Shown: piece after piece, positions 37,593 to 45,003 of the stretch
How the letters are laid out: every line of letters begins with the position of its first letter
How positions within the stretch are numbered: position 1 is the stretch's first letter
Source: Pectobacterium peruviense
GTDB taxonomy: Bacteria; Pseudomonadota; Gammaproteobacteria; Enterobacterales; Enterobacteriaceae
NCBI RefSeq assembly: GCF_002847345.1
Contig: NZ_LXFV01000006.1
Location: 1 to 64,000, forward strand
Reading direction: 5' to 3'
DNA: 64,000 bases
Notes under the pieces: generated by a model
What the model was told of the DNA's origin: nothing
Databases searched by the model: none
What the model saw: the letters and a program-made list of their open reading frames with translations, nothing else
Program-made: the position numbers and the translations under genes

Positions 37593-37905
37593 AGGAAGAC
37601 TCTCTAATCCGCAGCCAAAGAAATCATGGCCTACTCGGGGATTCGGGGGATGCCATGATGATAATAAGATTAATAATGAGACTTATTATCAAACACCGCA
37701 AGCAGCAGAACATTAATATTCGTTAATCTTTCCATACGAGAAATTATCAATATAAATCAATAATTAACATAAATTTCGTTACAGAGAAAATTAATAAATA
37801 TTCATATTTTTTGCAGGGATATTCATAAAAACAAGAGAGGATCGTCGTGGTAAACAGAGTACAAACTACTTACCACGGGTCGTATTCATCGCGAGAAAAA
37901 AGACA
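37593..37905 (-). promoter_or_regulatory. flp upstream region with two inverted repeats
   Basis: This 313-base gap separates the sensor kinase gene from flp. Near flp, ATCATGGC (37623-37630) pairs with GCCATGAT (37652-37659) around a C-rich loop as read on the minus strand. Directly upstream, GATAATAAG (37660-37668) pairs with CTTATTATC (37682-37690). The rest is strongly AT-rich with no clear hairpin. The region probably holds the flp promoter and the binding site of the adjacent response regulator, but no direct-repeat operator could be fixed. Confidence 0.5.
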
Positions 37906-39420
37906 TTAACAGCGATTAAGGCAGAGATAGACGTTCAATCCCGGCTCGGAGGAGTCCAGATAGAGTTTGCCGCCGTGCAGATCGATAATCGCCTGAACCA
38001 GAGACAATCCCAGCCCATAGCCGGACTGAAACCAGGTATCCAGCCGCTGAAAACGCTGTAGCGCTTTGCCGTGGAGTGCAGGCGGAATACCCGGACCACG
38101 GTCCGCAACACTTAGTGCAATCCAGCCGCGATAAAGCGTCACGCTCAACGTGATGTATTTCCCCTGTGCCGCGTATTTCAGCGCATTTTCCACCAGATTC
38201 GCCAGCGCCTGAAACAGCAGCGCACGGTCGCCAAAGAGCTGGATTCCAGCTTTGATTTCAATCTTCAGCCGACAGCCGCGCGTTTCCGCCAGCGGTTGAT
38301 AATATTCAGCAATTTCTTCCAGCAGTTGGCGCGCCTCAATGTTCTCAAACTGGTGCACGCAGCGTCCGCTTTCGATTTCACCGATACGCATCACGGTACG
38401 GAACAGCCCAAGGATTTTATGTACCTCGTCCACCGCCAGATTCAATTCATCGCGAATATCGTTATCCAGCCCTGCACGCTCCGTCAGGTTGAACAGACGA
38501 TTTTGCAGATGCGTCAATGGGGTACGCAGTTCATGTGCGACGTGGCTCGATGTATTGCGCACCTGTTCCATCAGGCGATCAATCCGTTCCAGATTCTGGT
38601 TAATATCAGCGCTCAGGCTGTCAAAATCATCATCGTAAGGCGATAGAGGCATACGCACCTGTTGCTCACCGCTGCTGTAGCGATGCAGCGCCGCGCGAAT
38701 TTTCTCCACGCTGCGCAAACTACGTAAGCTGAAATGACGGCTGACAAACAGGCAGAAGAGCAGCACGATAAATAATCCCGCCCCCGCTACAAGCGGGATC
38801 GTCCTCACCCGCTCTAACATCGGACGAATGTTGTAAGCGGTAAACAGCACGCCCCCATCATCCAACATGACGGACAAACCAATCAGATTAGGGTCGTCTG
38901 GGCTGGAAATTTCGGCTTTAAGACAGCTGACATCCATCCGGCAATCACTATGCTGCCGCATTTCCAGAGGATGCGTGTTGGCAGAATCAGACGTTAATGG
39001 GTTCGTTCTTAATGGATGCGTTCTTAAAGGATGATTGTGATACAGAATATCGCCGTGTTTATTCATCACCAAAAACAGCGGTAATTCATCACCTTTCGCT
39101 CGATTATCCTGTCGTAATTGCGCAATCAGACTATCGGCATTCGTTAAACGCGACTGCATCGAGTAATCGTAAATATTACCCAGAATAACTTCACGGACAT
39201 GCGTTCGAATCAGTGTTTCACTTAATGAACTGAAGCCGACAATACACATCAGCATCATTAATAAGAACAGAAAAACAATGGTTATTGCCTGACGAAAATT
39301 AGAGGTGCATAAAAAACCGGGATATTGGCTTGCCCCCAGTAATTGCCAGTGTTTTATTTTTATCTGCCAGCGCTGCCCCAGCCTCTTTATTTTTATTCTA
39401 TTCAGCGTGGCTGCCAACAT
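37906..39420 (-). CDS. Sensor histidine kinase adjoining the flp/tad locus
   Basis: A 504-residue membrane kinase. It has a first span at about 44-66 (AITIVFLFLLMMLMCIVGF), a periplasmic sensor of about 140 residues with a short repeat (HPLRTHPLRTNPL) and a Cys pair (SDCRMDVSCLK), a second span (about 208-228), HAMP, then HisKA with HVAHELRTPLTHL (His296) and HATPase with NLVENALKYA, DRGPGIP and GLGLSLV. The start follows TAAGGA and overlaps the response regulator gene by 23 bases. It lies directly upstream of flp on the same strand, so it most likely controls pilus expression with its partner. Confidence 0.93.
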   Translation of the reverse strand: MLAATLNRIKIKRLGQRWQIKIKHWQLLGASQYPGFLCTSNFRQAITIVFLFLLMMLMCIVGFSSLSETLIRTHVREVILGNIYDYSMQSRLTNADSLIAQLRQDNRAKGDELPLFLVMNKHGDILYHNHPLRTHPLRTNPLTSDSANTHPLEMRQHSDCRMDVSCLKAEISSPDDPNLIGLSVMLDDGGVLFTAYNIRPMLERVRTIPLVAGAGLFIVLLFCLFVSRHFSLRSLRSVEKIRAALHRYSSGEQQVRMPLSPYDDDFDSLSADINQNLERIDRLMEQVRNTSSHVAHELRTPLTHLQNRLFNLTERAGLDNDIRDELNLAVDEVHKILGLFRTVMRIGEIESGRCVHQFENIEARQLLEEIAEYYQPLAETRGCRLKIEIKAGIQLFGDRALLFQALANLVENALKYAAQGKYITLSVTLYRGWIALSVADRGPGIPPALHGKALQRFQRLDTWFQSGYGLGLSLVQAIIDLHGGKLYLDSSEPGLNVYLCLNRC

Positions 39421-40108
39421 CGGTTTTATCCTTATCTACCGCGCCTAATGCGTAGCCCATCGCTCTCAGCGTTTTAATTAATGGACGAGGGAATCCTTTA
39501 TCAATTTTCGCCCGCAACTTTGACATATGAACATCGATCAGATTGGTTTGCGGATCAAAATTGTAGCCCCATACTCGCTCTAACAGCATCGTGCGCGTAA
39601 TCGCCTGCCCCGGATTTTCCATCAATATAATCAGTAGCTTGATTTCTTTATCGGTTAAATCGATGCGTTTGCCACCGCGCCATGCTACGCGCTGCATACG
39701 GTCAAGTTGCAGATCTTCAAAAATCAGCATAGAGGGATTATCGACATGACGTTTACCGCGTCGCGCCATAATATCCAGACGTAATCTAAGCTCATTAAAA
39801 TTAAAAGGCTTGCCGAGGTAATCTTCCGCACCCAGCTCCAGTCCCATCACTCGATCGACATCTCGATCCAGTGCCGAGAGCAGCATAATAGGCGGATGAC
39901 GTGACCCTTGTAATTCACGTAATACCGTAAATCCATCCATGATAGGGAGCATTCTGTCCAACAAAACGACATCATAAACTTCATCCTTGATTGCTTTTAA
40001 TGCGTGTGCGCCATCGTGCACCATCCGGCAAGAATGGCCGTGGGAATGTAATTTAGACCCGAGCCAATGGCACAGCACAGAATCATCATCAACCACTAAT
40101 ACACGCAT
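39398..40108 (-). CDS. OmpR/PhoB-family response regulator adjoining the flp/tad locus
   Basis: A 236-residue regulator. The receiver (about 1-115) has the acidic pair VVDDDS, the phospho-acceptor Asp51 in VVLLDRMLP, and GKPFNFNELRLRL. A winged-helix output domain follows (about 130-225, DLTDKEIKLLIILMENPGQ, RVWGYNFDPQTNLIDVHMSK). The gene starts the TCS-flp-tad block and has a 5' region with a predicted promoter, a Fur box and an inverted repeat. The kinase gene overlaps its end. Confidence 0.94.
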   Translation of the reverse strand: MRVLVVDDDSVLCHWLGSKLHSHGHSCRMVHDGAHALKAIKDEVYDVVLLDRMLPIMDGFTVLRELQGSRHPPIMLLSALDRDVDRVMGLELGAEDYLGKPFNFNELRLRLDIMARRGKRHVDNPSMLIFEDLQLDRMQRVAWRGGKRIDLTDKEIKLLIILMENPGQAITRTMLLERVWGYNFDPQTNLIDVHMSKLRAKIDKGFPRPLIKTLRAMGYALGAVDKDKTDVGSHAE

Positions 40109-40197
40109 AATTTTCCCCTATAAACGTGGCTTATTACCTAATTAATTCAGGGTTAATGTCCGTTTATTTTTTATCTGGTCTTTCAAACAGCTATTCA

Positions 40198-40237
40198 CCC
40201 CACGCGGTTCTGATACCGTGCGGGCCGTTTTTTATTT
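40198..40237 (+). terminator. Plus-strand intrinsic terminator with no matching gene
   Basis: CCCACGCGGT and ACCGTGCGGG form a stem (one mismatch, one G-T) with a 6-base loop, followed on the plus strand by CCGTTTTTTATTT, a strong T tract. No plus-strand gene is supported upstream, since the response regulator runs the other way. It may end an antisense or small RNA. Confidence 0.5.
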
Positions 40238-40265
40238 CTGGTTTTCTACTTCTTAGCTTTTTACT

Positions 40266-40296
40266 TAGGATTTTTCTACTGCTAAGAAAAATCCTA
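40266..40296 (-). other. Perfect 12-base inverted repeat in the TCS leader
   Basis: TAGGATTTTTCT and AGAAAAATCCTA form a perfect 12-pair stem around a 7-base loop. It lies just downstream of the predicted promoter of the response regulator gene, so it would be at the very 5' end of that transcript, where it could protect the RNA, or it could be an operator. Confidence 0.5.
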
Positions 40297-40298
40297 CG

Positions 40299-40317
40299 GA
40301 TAATAACAATCATTATC
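40299..40317 (-). promoter_or_regulatory. Fur box overlapping the response regulator promoter
   Basis: GATAATAACAATCATTATC matches the 19-base Fur consensus GATAATGATAATCATTATC at 17 positions. It overlaps the -10 element of the only promoter-like sequence upstream of the response regulator. Binding of Fur-iron here would be expected to repress the two-component system when iron is plentiful. The adjacent gene on the other side, yjcE, ends here, so it is not the target. Confidence 0.7.
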
Positions 40318-40329
40318 ATTTAGTGACAA
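40300..40329 (-). promoter_or_regulatory. Predicted sigma-70 promoter of the two-component system
   Basis: On the minus strand TTGTCA (40329-40324) and TATTAT (40305-40300) are separated by 18 bases. The Fur box fills the spacer and -10. Transcription would start near 40293, giving a leader of about 185 bases to the response regulator ATG. Confidence 0.5.
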
Positions 40330-40370
40330 GCAGTTTACAATCACCTGACACAGTTCTTAGGTTAGGCGTA

Positions 40371-40406
40371 TAAAAAACATCCCCATCGCTTACGCCATGG
40401 GGATGT
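40371..40406 (-). terminator. Rho-independent terminator of yjcE
   Basis: ACATCCCCAT and ATGGGGATGT form a perfect 10-pair stem with a 10-base loop, followed on the minus strand by a TTTTTTA tract. It lies about 60 bases after the yjcE stop. Confidence 0.85.
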
Positions 40407-40466
40407 AGAGGAAGGAAAGAGAAGAGAAATAAATCAACGCAGTAGCGGGGATCGTCTCACTGAGTT

Positions 40467-42113
40467 TTACTCATTTTCGATCAGGAGCGCTTCCATCAGA
40501 TCGAGATCGCGCAGCATTTTTTGCAACGTTTCATTGCTGATCTGCTGCGTGGCACGCAGGTGATACAGCTCTGCACGTTCGGAATTCAGCGCAGTCAGAC
40601 GAAAACGCCGCTCCAGATCCTCAATCAACATACCGTTTTCAGGATCGTCTTTATTAATTAGCCGTCGACGTAGATTACCGATGACGCGTGCGCTGACTTC
40701 TTTCAGCACCTGCTCATCAATGTTTTCCTCTCGATCGGCAGCCAGACGCTCCTCCATTTTGTGCATGCTTTTGATTGCCACTTCCGCCACAGCCATGCGC
40801 GCCATGCGGATTTCTTTGGCATGCGCCGCTTTGTCTGCCACCACCACGCCGCGCAGCAGAAACGGTAACGCCAGTACACCACACAGCAGAGAAAACAAAA
40901 TGACGCCCGTGGCGATAAACACCAGCTGATAGCGTGACGGGAACGCCGTGCCATCCGTCAACAACAGCGGAATAGACAACACACCCGCCAGCGTAATCGC
41001 CCCTCGGACGCCAGCAAAAGAAGCGATCCACAGTTCACGCGTGGAAAACTCGGCGAAAACCATCGGCCGCTTTTTTTGGATATGCGTGCTGTATGTTTTC
41101 ATCACCCACAGCCAGCTGAAACGTAGCAGCAATAAGGCACCATAGATGATTGCAATATCGGTAAACAGCATCCAGGTTTCAACCGTTGGGTCCAGCTCCG
41201 CCTGCGTAACCGAGGTTTCCAGAATGTCCGGCAATTGCAGACCCAGCATGATGAACACCATGCCGTTGAACACGAACTCCAACATCGACCACACGCCGTT
41301 GGCACGCATCCTCATCGTGAGTGGCGCGCTACGAATCACACCCGACTGACCAATCGTCATCCCTGCGGCTACGGCAGCCAAGATGCCCGACACGCCAATA
41401 TGTTCTGCAATCAGATACGACGCAAAAGGCAGCAACAGCAACAATACGATCTGTGTTGCAGCGTCATCACCACTCCAGCGGCTGATAACGCGCAGCGATT
41501 TACCGAATATCCAGGTCACACCAACGCCCGCCAACAGCCCGCCTAGCGCTACCTGAGTAAATTCCAGCGCCGCACCGGAAACCGTAAATACCATCGTACC
41601 CATCGCAATAGCGACAGCAAACTTCAGCGATACCAGGCCGGACGCATCGTTCATCAACGCTTCGCCCTGCAAAATGCCCATCAGTTTTTTCGGAATACGA
41701 CCTTCACCCACGATGCCAGACAGCGCCACGGCATCCGTCGGCGACAGCACGGCAGCCAACGCAAAAGCAGCAATCAGCGGCATTCCCGGCACCATCCAGT
41801 AGATGAAATAGCCGATGCCTACCACGGTGATCAGTACCAGAACCAGCGCCAGACCGATAATCTCTCGACCGTGTCTCAGGAACTCACGCGTGGGTGTTTT
41901 CCAGCCGTCGGCAAACAGCAATGGCGGAATGAAAAGCACCATAAACAGCTCAGGATTGAAATCAACGTGCAAACCGAATTGGGGCCAGGCAAGGATGGCA
42001 CCCAGCGCGATTTGCATTAAAGGCAGAGGAATTTGAAAAGGTAAAATGCGCGTAACTACCCCGGACAGGGATACAACCAGGGTCAAAATAAGAATCGTAA
42101 AAAATATTTCCAT
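40467..42113 (-). CDS. yjcE: CPA1-family Na+/H+ antiporter YjcE
   Basis: A 548-residue inner-membrane monovalent cation/proton antiporter (E. coli YjcE: 549). About 12 membrane spans include the CPA1 signatures FALAAVLSPTDAVALSG, GEALMNDASGLV with the ion-binding Asn-Asp, and FAGVRGAITLAGVLSIPLLL. A cytoplasmic helical tail (about 430-548) follows. In E. coli yjcE lies close to actP-yjcH-acs; here about 32 kb of other genes separates them. It has its own terminator and an ERIC-containing upstream gap. Confidence 0.96.
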   Translation of the reverse strand: MEIFFTILILTLVVSLSGVVTRILPFQIPLPLMQIALGAILAWPQFGLHVDFNPELFMVLFIPPLLFADGWKTPTREFLRHGREIIGLALVLVLITVVGIGYFIYWMVPGMPLIAAFALAAVLSPTDAVALSGIVGEGRIPKKLMGILQGEALMNDASGLVSLKFAVAIAMGTMVFTVSGAALEFTQVALGGLLAGVGVTWIFGKSLRVISRWSGDDAATQIVLLLLLPFASYLIAEHIGVSGILAAVAAGMTIGQSGVIRSAPLTMRMRANGVWSMLEFVFNGMVFIMLGLQLPDILETSVTQAELDPTVETWMLFTDIAIIYGALLLLRFSWLWVMKTYSTHIQKKRPMVFAEFSTRELWIASFAGVRGAITLAGVLSIPLLLTDGTAFPSRYQLVFIATGVILFSLLCGVLALPFLLRGVVVADKAAHAKEIRMARMAVAEVAIKSMHKMEERLAADREENIDEQVLKEVSARVIGNLRRRLINKDDPENGMLIEDLERRFRLTALNSERAELYHLRATQQISNETLQKMLRDLDLMEALLIENE

Positions 42114-42236
42114 GCTTTCCTTAGACGTACTCCTAAATCAAAAAATTCTGCCTGCGAGCGCGTGAACTGCCCTTCCATATTTAACGCATTTAGTCCGGTA
42201 TGAAAATGGATTTCTCGGTAAAAAAGAGAGGTTTCA

Positions 42237-42427
42237 TCCTAAATAATTCAAGCTGCAAGAAGGCGGCGACACAGCGAATCCCCGGGAGCTTACATCAGTA
42301 AGTGACTGGGGTGAGCGAGGACAAATCGGCTTAGCCGATTTGAACGCCGCTAGCGGCGGCCCTTCAGGGCGAGGCTCAGAGATGAGCCGAGTATTGCCAA
42401 CGCACATGCGGTTTGAAGTATGACGGA
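42237..42427. repeat. ERIC (IRU) element carrying an inserted structured module
   Basis: The central sequence GCGAATCCCCGGGAGCTTACAT and AGTAAGTGACTGGGGTGAGCG are the diagnostic ERIC halves. The ends AAATAATTCAAGCTGCAAGAAGG (left) and CAACGCACATGCGGTTTGAAG (right) match the ends of the simple copy at 44041-44166. Between GTGAGCGA and GCCAACGC there is an extra segment of about 77 bases (42319-42395). It lies in the gap between ghxP and yjcE. Confidence 0.88.
42319..42395. repeat. Structured palindromic module, copy 1 (nested in ERIC)
   Basis: Four stems in series: AAATCGGC/GCCGATTT, the 14-base palindrome CGCCGCTAGCGGCG, GCCC/GGGC, and GGCTCA/TGAGCC with loop GAGA. The same order of stems recurs at 49997-50075 with paired base changes, so the structure rather than the sequence seems conserved. 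Confidence 0.7.
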
Positions 42428-42537
42428 TAATTACTTTATTGATTATCACACAAGTAACATCAACCCAAAGCCAATAAAAGGGCACATAAAATCGCATTTG
42501 GCGCGGGTAATGATGAAGGAGGGAAAAACGAGGAATG

Positions 42538-42569
42538 ACAGACCTTCTGGACCGAGCCAGAAGGTCTGT
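42538..42569 (-). terminator. Terminator hairpin after ghxP
   Basis: ACAGACCTTCTGG and CCAGAAGGTCTGT form a perfect 13-pair stem with a 6-base loop; on the minus strand a TTTTT run follows about ten bases later. It lies just after the ghxP stop. Confidence 0.75.
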
Positions 42570-42578
42570 GAGAAGGGA

Positions 42579-43934
42579 TTACAGCGCCCAACCGCCCGCG
42601 TAGAACACCACCAGCGCAACAGCAATAATCACAGTGCCGATGTTCAGTTTACGCCATTCACCGGAGCAGATGCGTCCTAATACCAGCGCACCAAAGCCCA
42701 GCATGATACCGGTCACGATGTTACAGGTCAGTACGATGAATACGGCACATACCAAACCTGACATCGCATCAACGAAATCATCAAAATTCAGTTTAGAGAC
42801 GTTGCCCAACATCAGCAGACCGACGTACATCAGCGCTGGCGCAGTAGCATAGCCAGGAACCAAATATGCCAATGGAGAGACAAACAGCAGCAGCAGGAAC
42901 AACACACCAACGACGGTTGCCGTTAAGCCAGTTTTACCACCGGCTGCCGTACCCGCTGCGGATTCGATGTAGACCGCTGCCGGTGACGTCCCGACCAGAC
43001 TGGAGAAAATGCTGCTCACGGAGTCTGCGGTCAGAGCCTTACCACCGTTGATGATTTGCCCGTCTTTATCCAACAGGTTCGCCTGTCCAGCTACAGCACG
43101 AATCGTGCCCGTGGCATCGAACACGGCAGTCATTACCAGTGCCAACACGCTTGGCAGAACCAGTGGCTGCAACGCACCCATGATATCCAGACTGAAGATC
43201 AGCGATGAACCGTCAGCGGCCTTTAGGCTCGGCAATGCAAAGAAGCCAGCGTATTTTACATTCGGATCAAAAATCAGTCCCAGAACAGAGATCACGACGA
43301 TAACCAGCAAAATACCGCCCGGTACGCGACGCTTCTCTAAACCGATAGTCGCCGCCAGCCCCAACAGAGACATAATGACGGGGAAAGAGGTGAAGTCGCC
43401 CAGCGCAACCGGCAGGCCGTCAATCGGGTTTTTTACCACCAGACCCACACCGTTAGCGGCGATAATCAGCAGGAACAGACCGATACCAATTCCTGTACCG
43501 TGTGCCACGCCCAGCGGCAGATTACGCAAGATCCAGGAGCGGATGCCCGTAACTGAAATAATGGTAAACAGTACGCCCATCAGGAAGATCGCACCCAGCG
43601 CCACGGGAATACTGATTTGCTGTCCCAGCACCAGACTGAACGCGGTGAATGCGGTCAGAGAAATCGCACAACCAATCGCCATCGGCAGATTAGCCCACAA
43701 TCCCATCAACAGCGATCCCAGTCCGGCAACCAGACAGGTCGCAACGAACACGGCCGTCGGCGGGAAGCCAGCCTTGCCCAGCATACTCGGCACGACAATC
43801 ACCGAGTAGACCATGGCCAGGAACGTCGTCAGGCCTGCTAACACTTCCTGACGCACGTTACTGCCGCGCTGTGTAATTTTGAAAAAAGCATCAAGCGAGC
43901 CTTGCGAGCCAGCCTGACGGGTGGTGTTTGACAT
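42579..43934 (-). CDS. ghxP: Guanine/hypoxanthine permease
   Basis: A 451-residue NCS2/AzgA-family proton symporter that imports guanine and hypoxanthine. It follows E. coli GhxP (YjcD, 449 residues) closely through segments such as [20 protein letters not shown], the substrate-site region [18 protein letters not shown] and [21 protein letters not shown] choose the ATG at 43934, preceded by AGGGGA; the longer frame from 43973 is not supported. Upstream lie an ERIC element and, beyond it, a PurR-like box, so the ERIC probably sits in the 5' leader. Confidence 0.96.
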   Translation of the reverse strand: MSNTTRQAGSQGSLDAFFKITQRGSNVRQEVLAGLTTFLAMVYSVIVVPSMLGKAGFPPTAVFVATCLVAGLGSLLMGLWANLPMAIGCAISLTAFTAFSLVLGQQISIPVALGAIFLMGVLFTIISVTGIRSWILRNLPLGVAHGTGIGIGLFLLIIAANGVGLVVKNPIDGLPVALGDFTSFPVIMSLLGLAATIGLEKRRVPGGILLVIVVISVLGLIFDPNVKYAGFFALPSLKAADGSSLIFSLDIMGALQPLVLPSVLALVMTAVFDATGTIRAVAGQANLLDKDGQIINGGKALTADSVSSIFSSLVGTSPAAVYIESAAGTAAGGKTGLTATVVGVLFLLLLFVSPLAYLVPGYATAPALMYVGLLMLGNVSKLNFDDFVDAMSGLVCAVFIVLTCNIVTGIMLGFGALVLGRICSGEWRKLNIGTVIIAVALVVFYAGGWAL

Positions 43935-44040
43935 GGTGGTATCCCCTGAAATGTCATTATTATTTAAGATCAATACTGAACGGCTCCCGCGGCCTTGCCC
44001 CGCGAGTGCACCAGCATCGCTGGCGCATCATGAACCGTAT

Positions 44041-44166
44041 ATACCCGTCATTCTTCAAGCTGCATGTGCGTTGGCTGCGTTCAGTCACTCGAATCACTTA
44101 CTCAAGTAAGCTCATCGGGATTCCCTCTCTTGCCGCCTTCCTGCAACTCGAATTATTTAGGCTATA
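44041..44166. repeat. ERIC (IRU) element, simple copy, in the ghxP upstream region
   Basis: A 126-base element with terminal inverted repeats (TATACCC / GGCTATA type ends) and the ERIC core GAATCACTTACTCAAGTAAG and CTCATCGGGATTC. It is in the opposite orientation to the copy at 42237-42427 and lacks the inserted module. Confidence 0.85.
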
Positions 44167-44173
44167 GCCCCGC

Positions 44174-44189
44174 ACGCAAACGATTAGCT
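44174..44189 (-). promoter_or_regulatory. PurR-like box upstream of ghxP
   Basis: ACGCAAACGATTAGCT matches the left half of the PurR operator (ACGCAAACGTTTGCGT) exactly and the right half partly. In E. coli purine permease genes are under PurR, so this is a plausible operator. It lies about 240 bases before the ghxP start, with the ERIC element in between. Confidence 0.5.
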
Positions 44190-44510
44190 CGCTGAATGCA
44201 GAACCGGAAAAAACGTTACTGTCTCAAGACATTGCCGAATCAAAACAGGCTGTACTAAAACAAGCTGGATAAAACGATGGCAGGCAATGCGAAGCGCATG
44301 ATTATCCCGCTTCCCCTGCGCTTATTTCAACTGCTAATCGAGACAATTTACCTATCTCACTTCATCTTTTCGATAAGGGAATGCGCAGCCAGTACAGGTA
44401 ATCATCAATCCGACAACTCGCTGAAAACACACCAGTATGAAGAAAAAGCAGAAAGGGTTCTTAGACGGAAATCAAAACAGCGGTTTACTCCTCACAAACT
44501 GATCGTTCAT
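44190..44510. other. Intergenic stretch between ghxP and the small-peptide unit
   Basis: About 320 bases without a supported gene. An open frame from 44277 to 44693 exists on the plus strand, but only its last 24 codons have a ribosome site. The left part should hold the ghxP promoter. Confidence 0.4.
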
Positions 44511-44515
44511 TTTTT

Positions 44516-44531
44516 TGTGATTCACATCACA
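44516..44531 (+). promoter_or_regulatory. Perfect CRP-type site upstream of two small ORFs
   Basis: TGTGA-TTCACA-TCACA is an exact match to the CRP core consensus, within longer symmetric arms TTTTTTGTGA / TCACAAAAAA (44511-44536). It lies immediately upstream of a good -35 element. The site centre is near -49/-50 relative to the predicted start, not the usual -41.5 or -61.5, so the mode of action (activation or repression, CRP or a relative) is open. Confidence 0.75.
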
Positions 44532-44537
44532 AAAAAG

Positions 44538-44566
44538 TTGACCACCCGTATCAGTGCGAGTATTCT
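44538..44566 (+). promoter_or_regulatory. Sigma-70 promoter of the small-peptide unit
   Basis: TTGACC (44538-44543) and TATTCT (44561-44566) are separated by exactly 17 bases. Transcription would start near 44573, about 49 bases before the first small ORF. Confidence 0.65.
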
Positions 44567-44621
44567 TAAAAACGTGAACAGCATCACAGAAAACAAATCA
44601 ACTAACAACGAGGAAATGACC

Positions 44622-44693
44622 ATGAAACTGCTGAACAAAATCATCGCTATGTTTGAAAACATCAACATCAACTTTGGTACTTTCAACCAATAA
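44622..44693 (+). CDS. Tiny ORF 1, 23-residue peptide
   Basis: A 23-residue peptide beginning MKLLNKIIAMFENI and ending GTFNQ. The first half forms an amphipathic hydrophobic helix (LLNKIIAMF), the second half is Asn/Ile-rich. ACGAGGA lies seven bases before the ATG; an ATG six bases upstream in frame is less well spaced. It sits after a strong promoter and perfect CRP-type site and before a second tiny ORF and a terminator, which together support a real gene. I do not recognise a family. It could act at the membrane or be a leader peptide, but nothing downstream needs a leader. Confidence 0.6.
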   Translation: MKLLNKIIAMFENININFGTFNQ

Positions 44694-44721
44694 TTATTTA
44701 AGAATCGTGGGGATAAAAAAG

Positions 44722-44808
44722 ATGCGCGTTGTCCGCAAAATCAATCAAATATTAAAAGCGTTGGGCAAAACCTATCGCGGTGTTAACCCCCACGCTATCT
44801 TCCGTTAA
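44722..44808 (+). CDS. Tiny ORF 2, 28-residue basic peptide
   Basis: A 28-residue, strongly basic peptide beginning MRVVRKINQILKALGKTYRG and ending NPHAIFR (three Arg and three Lys in the first 20 residues, amphipathic helix likely). A GGGGAT motif lies about ten bases before the ATG. It follows tiny ORF 1 by 28 bases and precedes a clear intrinsic terminator. The pair (one hydrophobic-amphipathic, one cationic) might act together. No family recognised; function not assigned. Confidence 0.6.
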   Translation: MRVVRKINQILKALGKTYRGVNPHAIFR

Positions 44809-44833
44809 TCGTACTCTGTACGTTAACCACCCT

Positions 44834-44866
44834 AAAATGGCTGCCATCTGGTAGCCATTTTTGTTT
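44834..44866 (+). terminator. Rho-independent terminator of the small-peptide unit
   Basis: AAAATGGCT and AGCCATTTTT pair in a 9-base stem around a 10-base loop, with the T-rich arm running into TTTTTGTTTG. It closes a transcript of about 290 bases that starts near 44573. Confidence 0.85.
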
Positions 44867-44934
44867 GTACGCTTTCCTTGTTTCTCTACCTTCCTTTCTA
44901 CACCTTGCGTAACGGATTCTGCTCGCTGTGCAGT

Positions 44935-44954
44935 GATGGCGCCGAAGCGCCATC
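44935..44954. other. Perfect hairpin between the small-peptide unit and lpxP
   Basis: GATGGCGC and GCGCCATC form a perfect 8-pair stem with loop CGAA (GCTTCGGC type on the minus strand). It lies about 50 bases after the lpxP stop and probably marks the lpxP transcript end, although a T tract is lacking. Confidence 0.5.
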
Positions 44955-45003
44955 CTATATCACACGTGTTTACGCTATCTCACTATACTCTTTCACTACG
45001 TCA

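Noticed and set aside
42237-44166. CRISPR array from the repeated palindromes
   Set aside because: Only two long ERIC elements in opposite orientation are present, with no regular spacers and no cas genes in the window.
44277-44621. N-terminal extension of tiny ORF 1 (138-codon frame)
   Set aside because: The extension would start before the CRP-type site and promoter and has no ribosome site. The well-placed SD before 44622 supports the 23-residue form.
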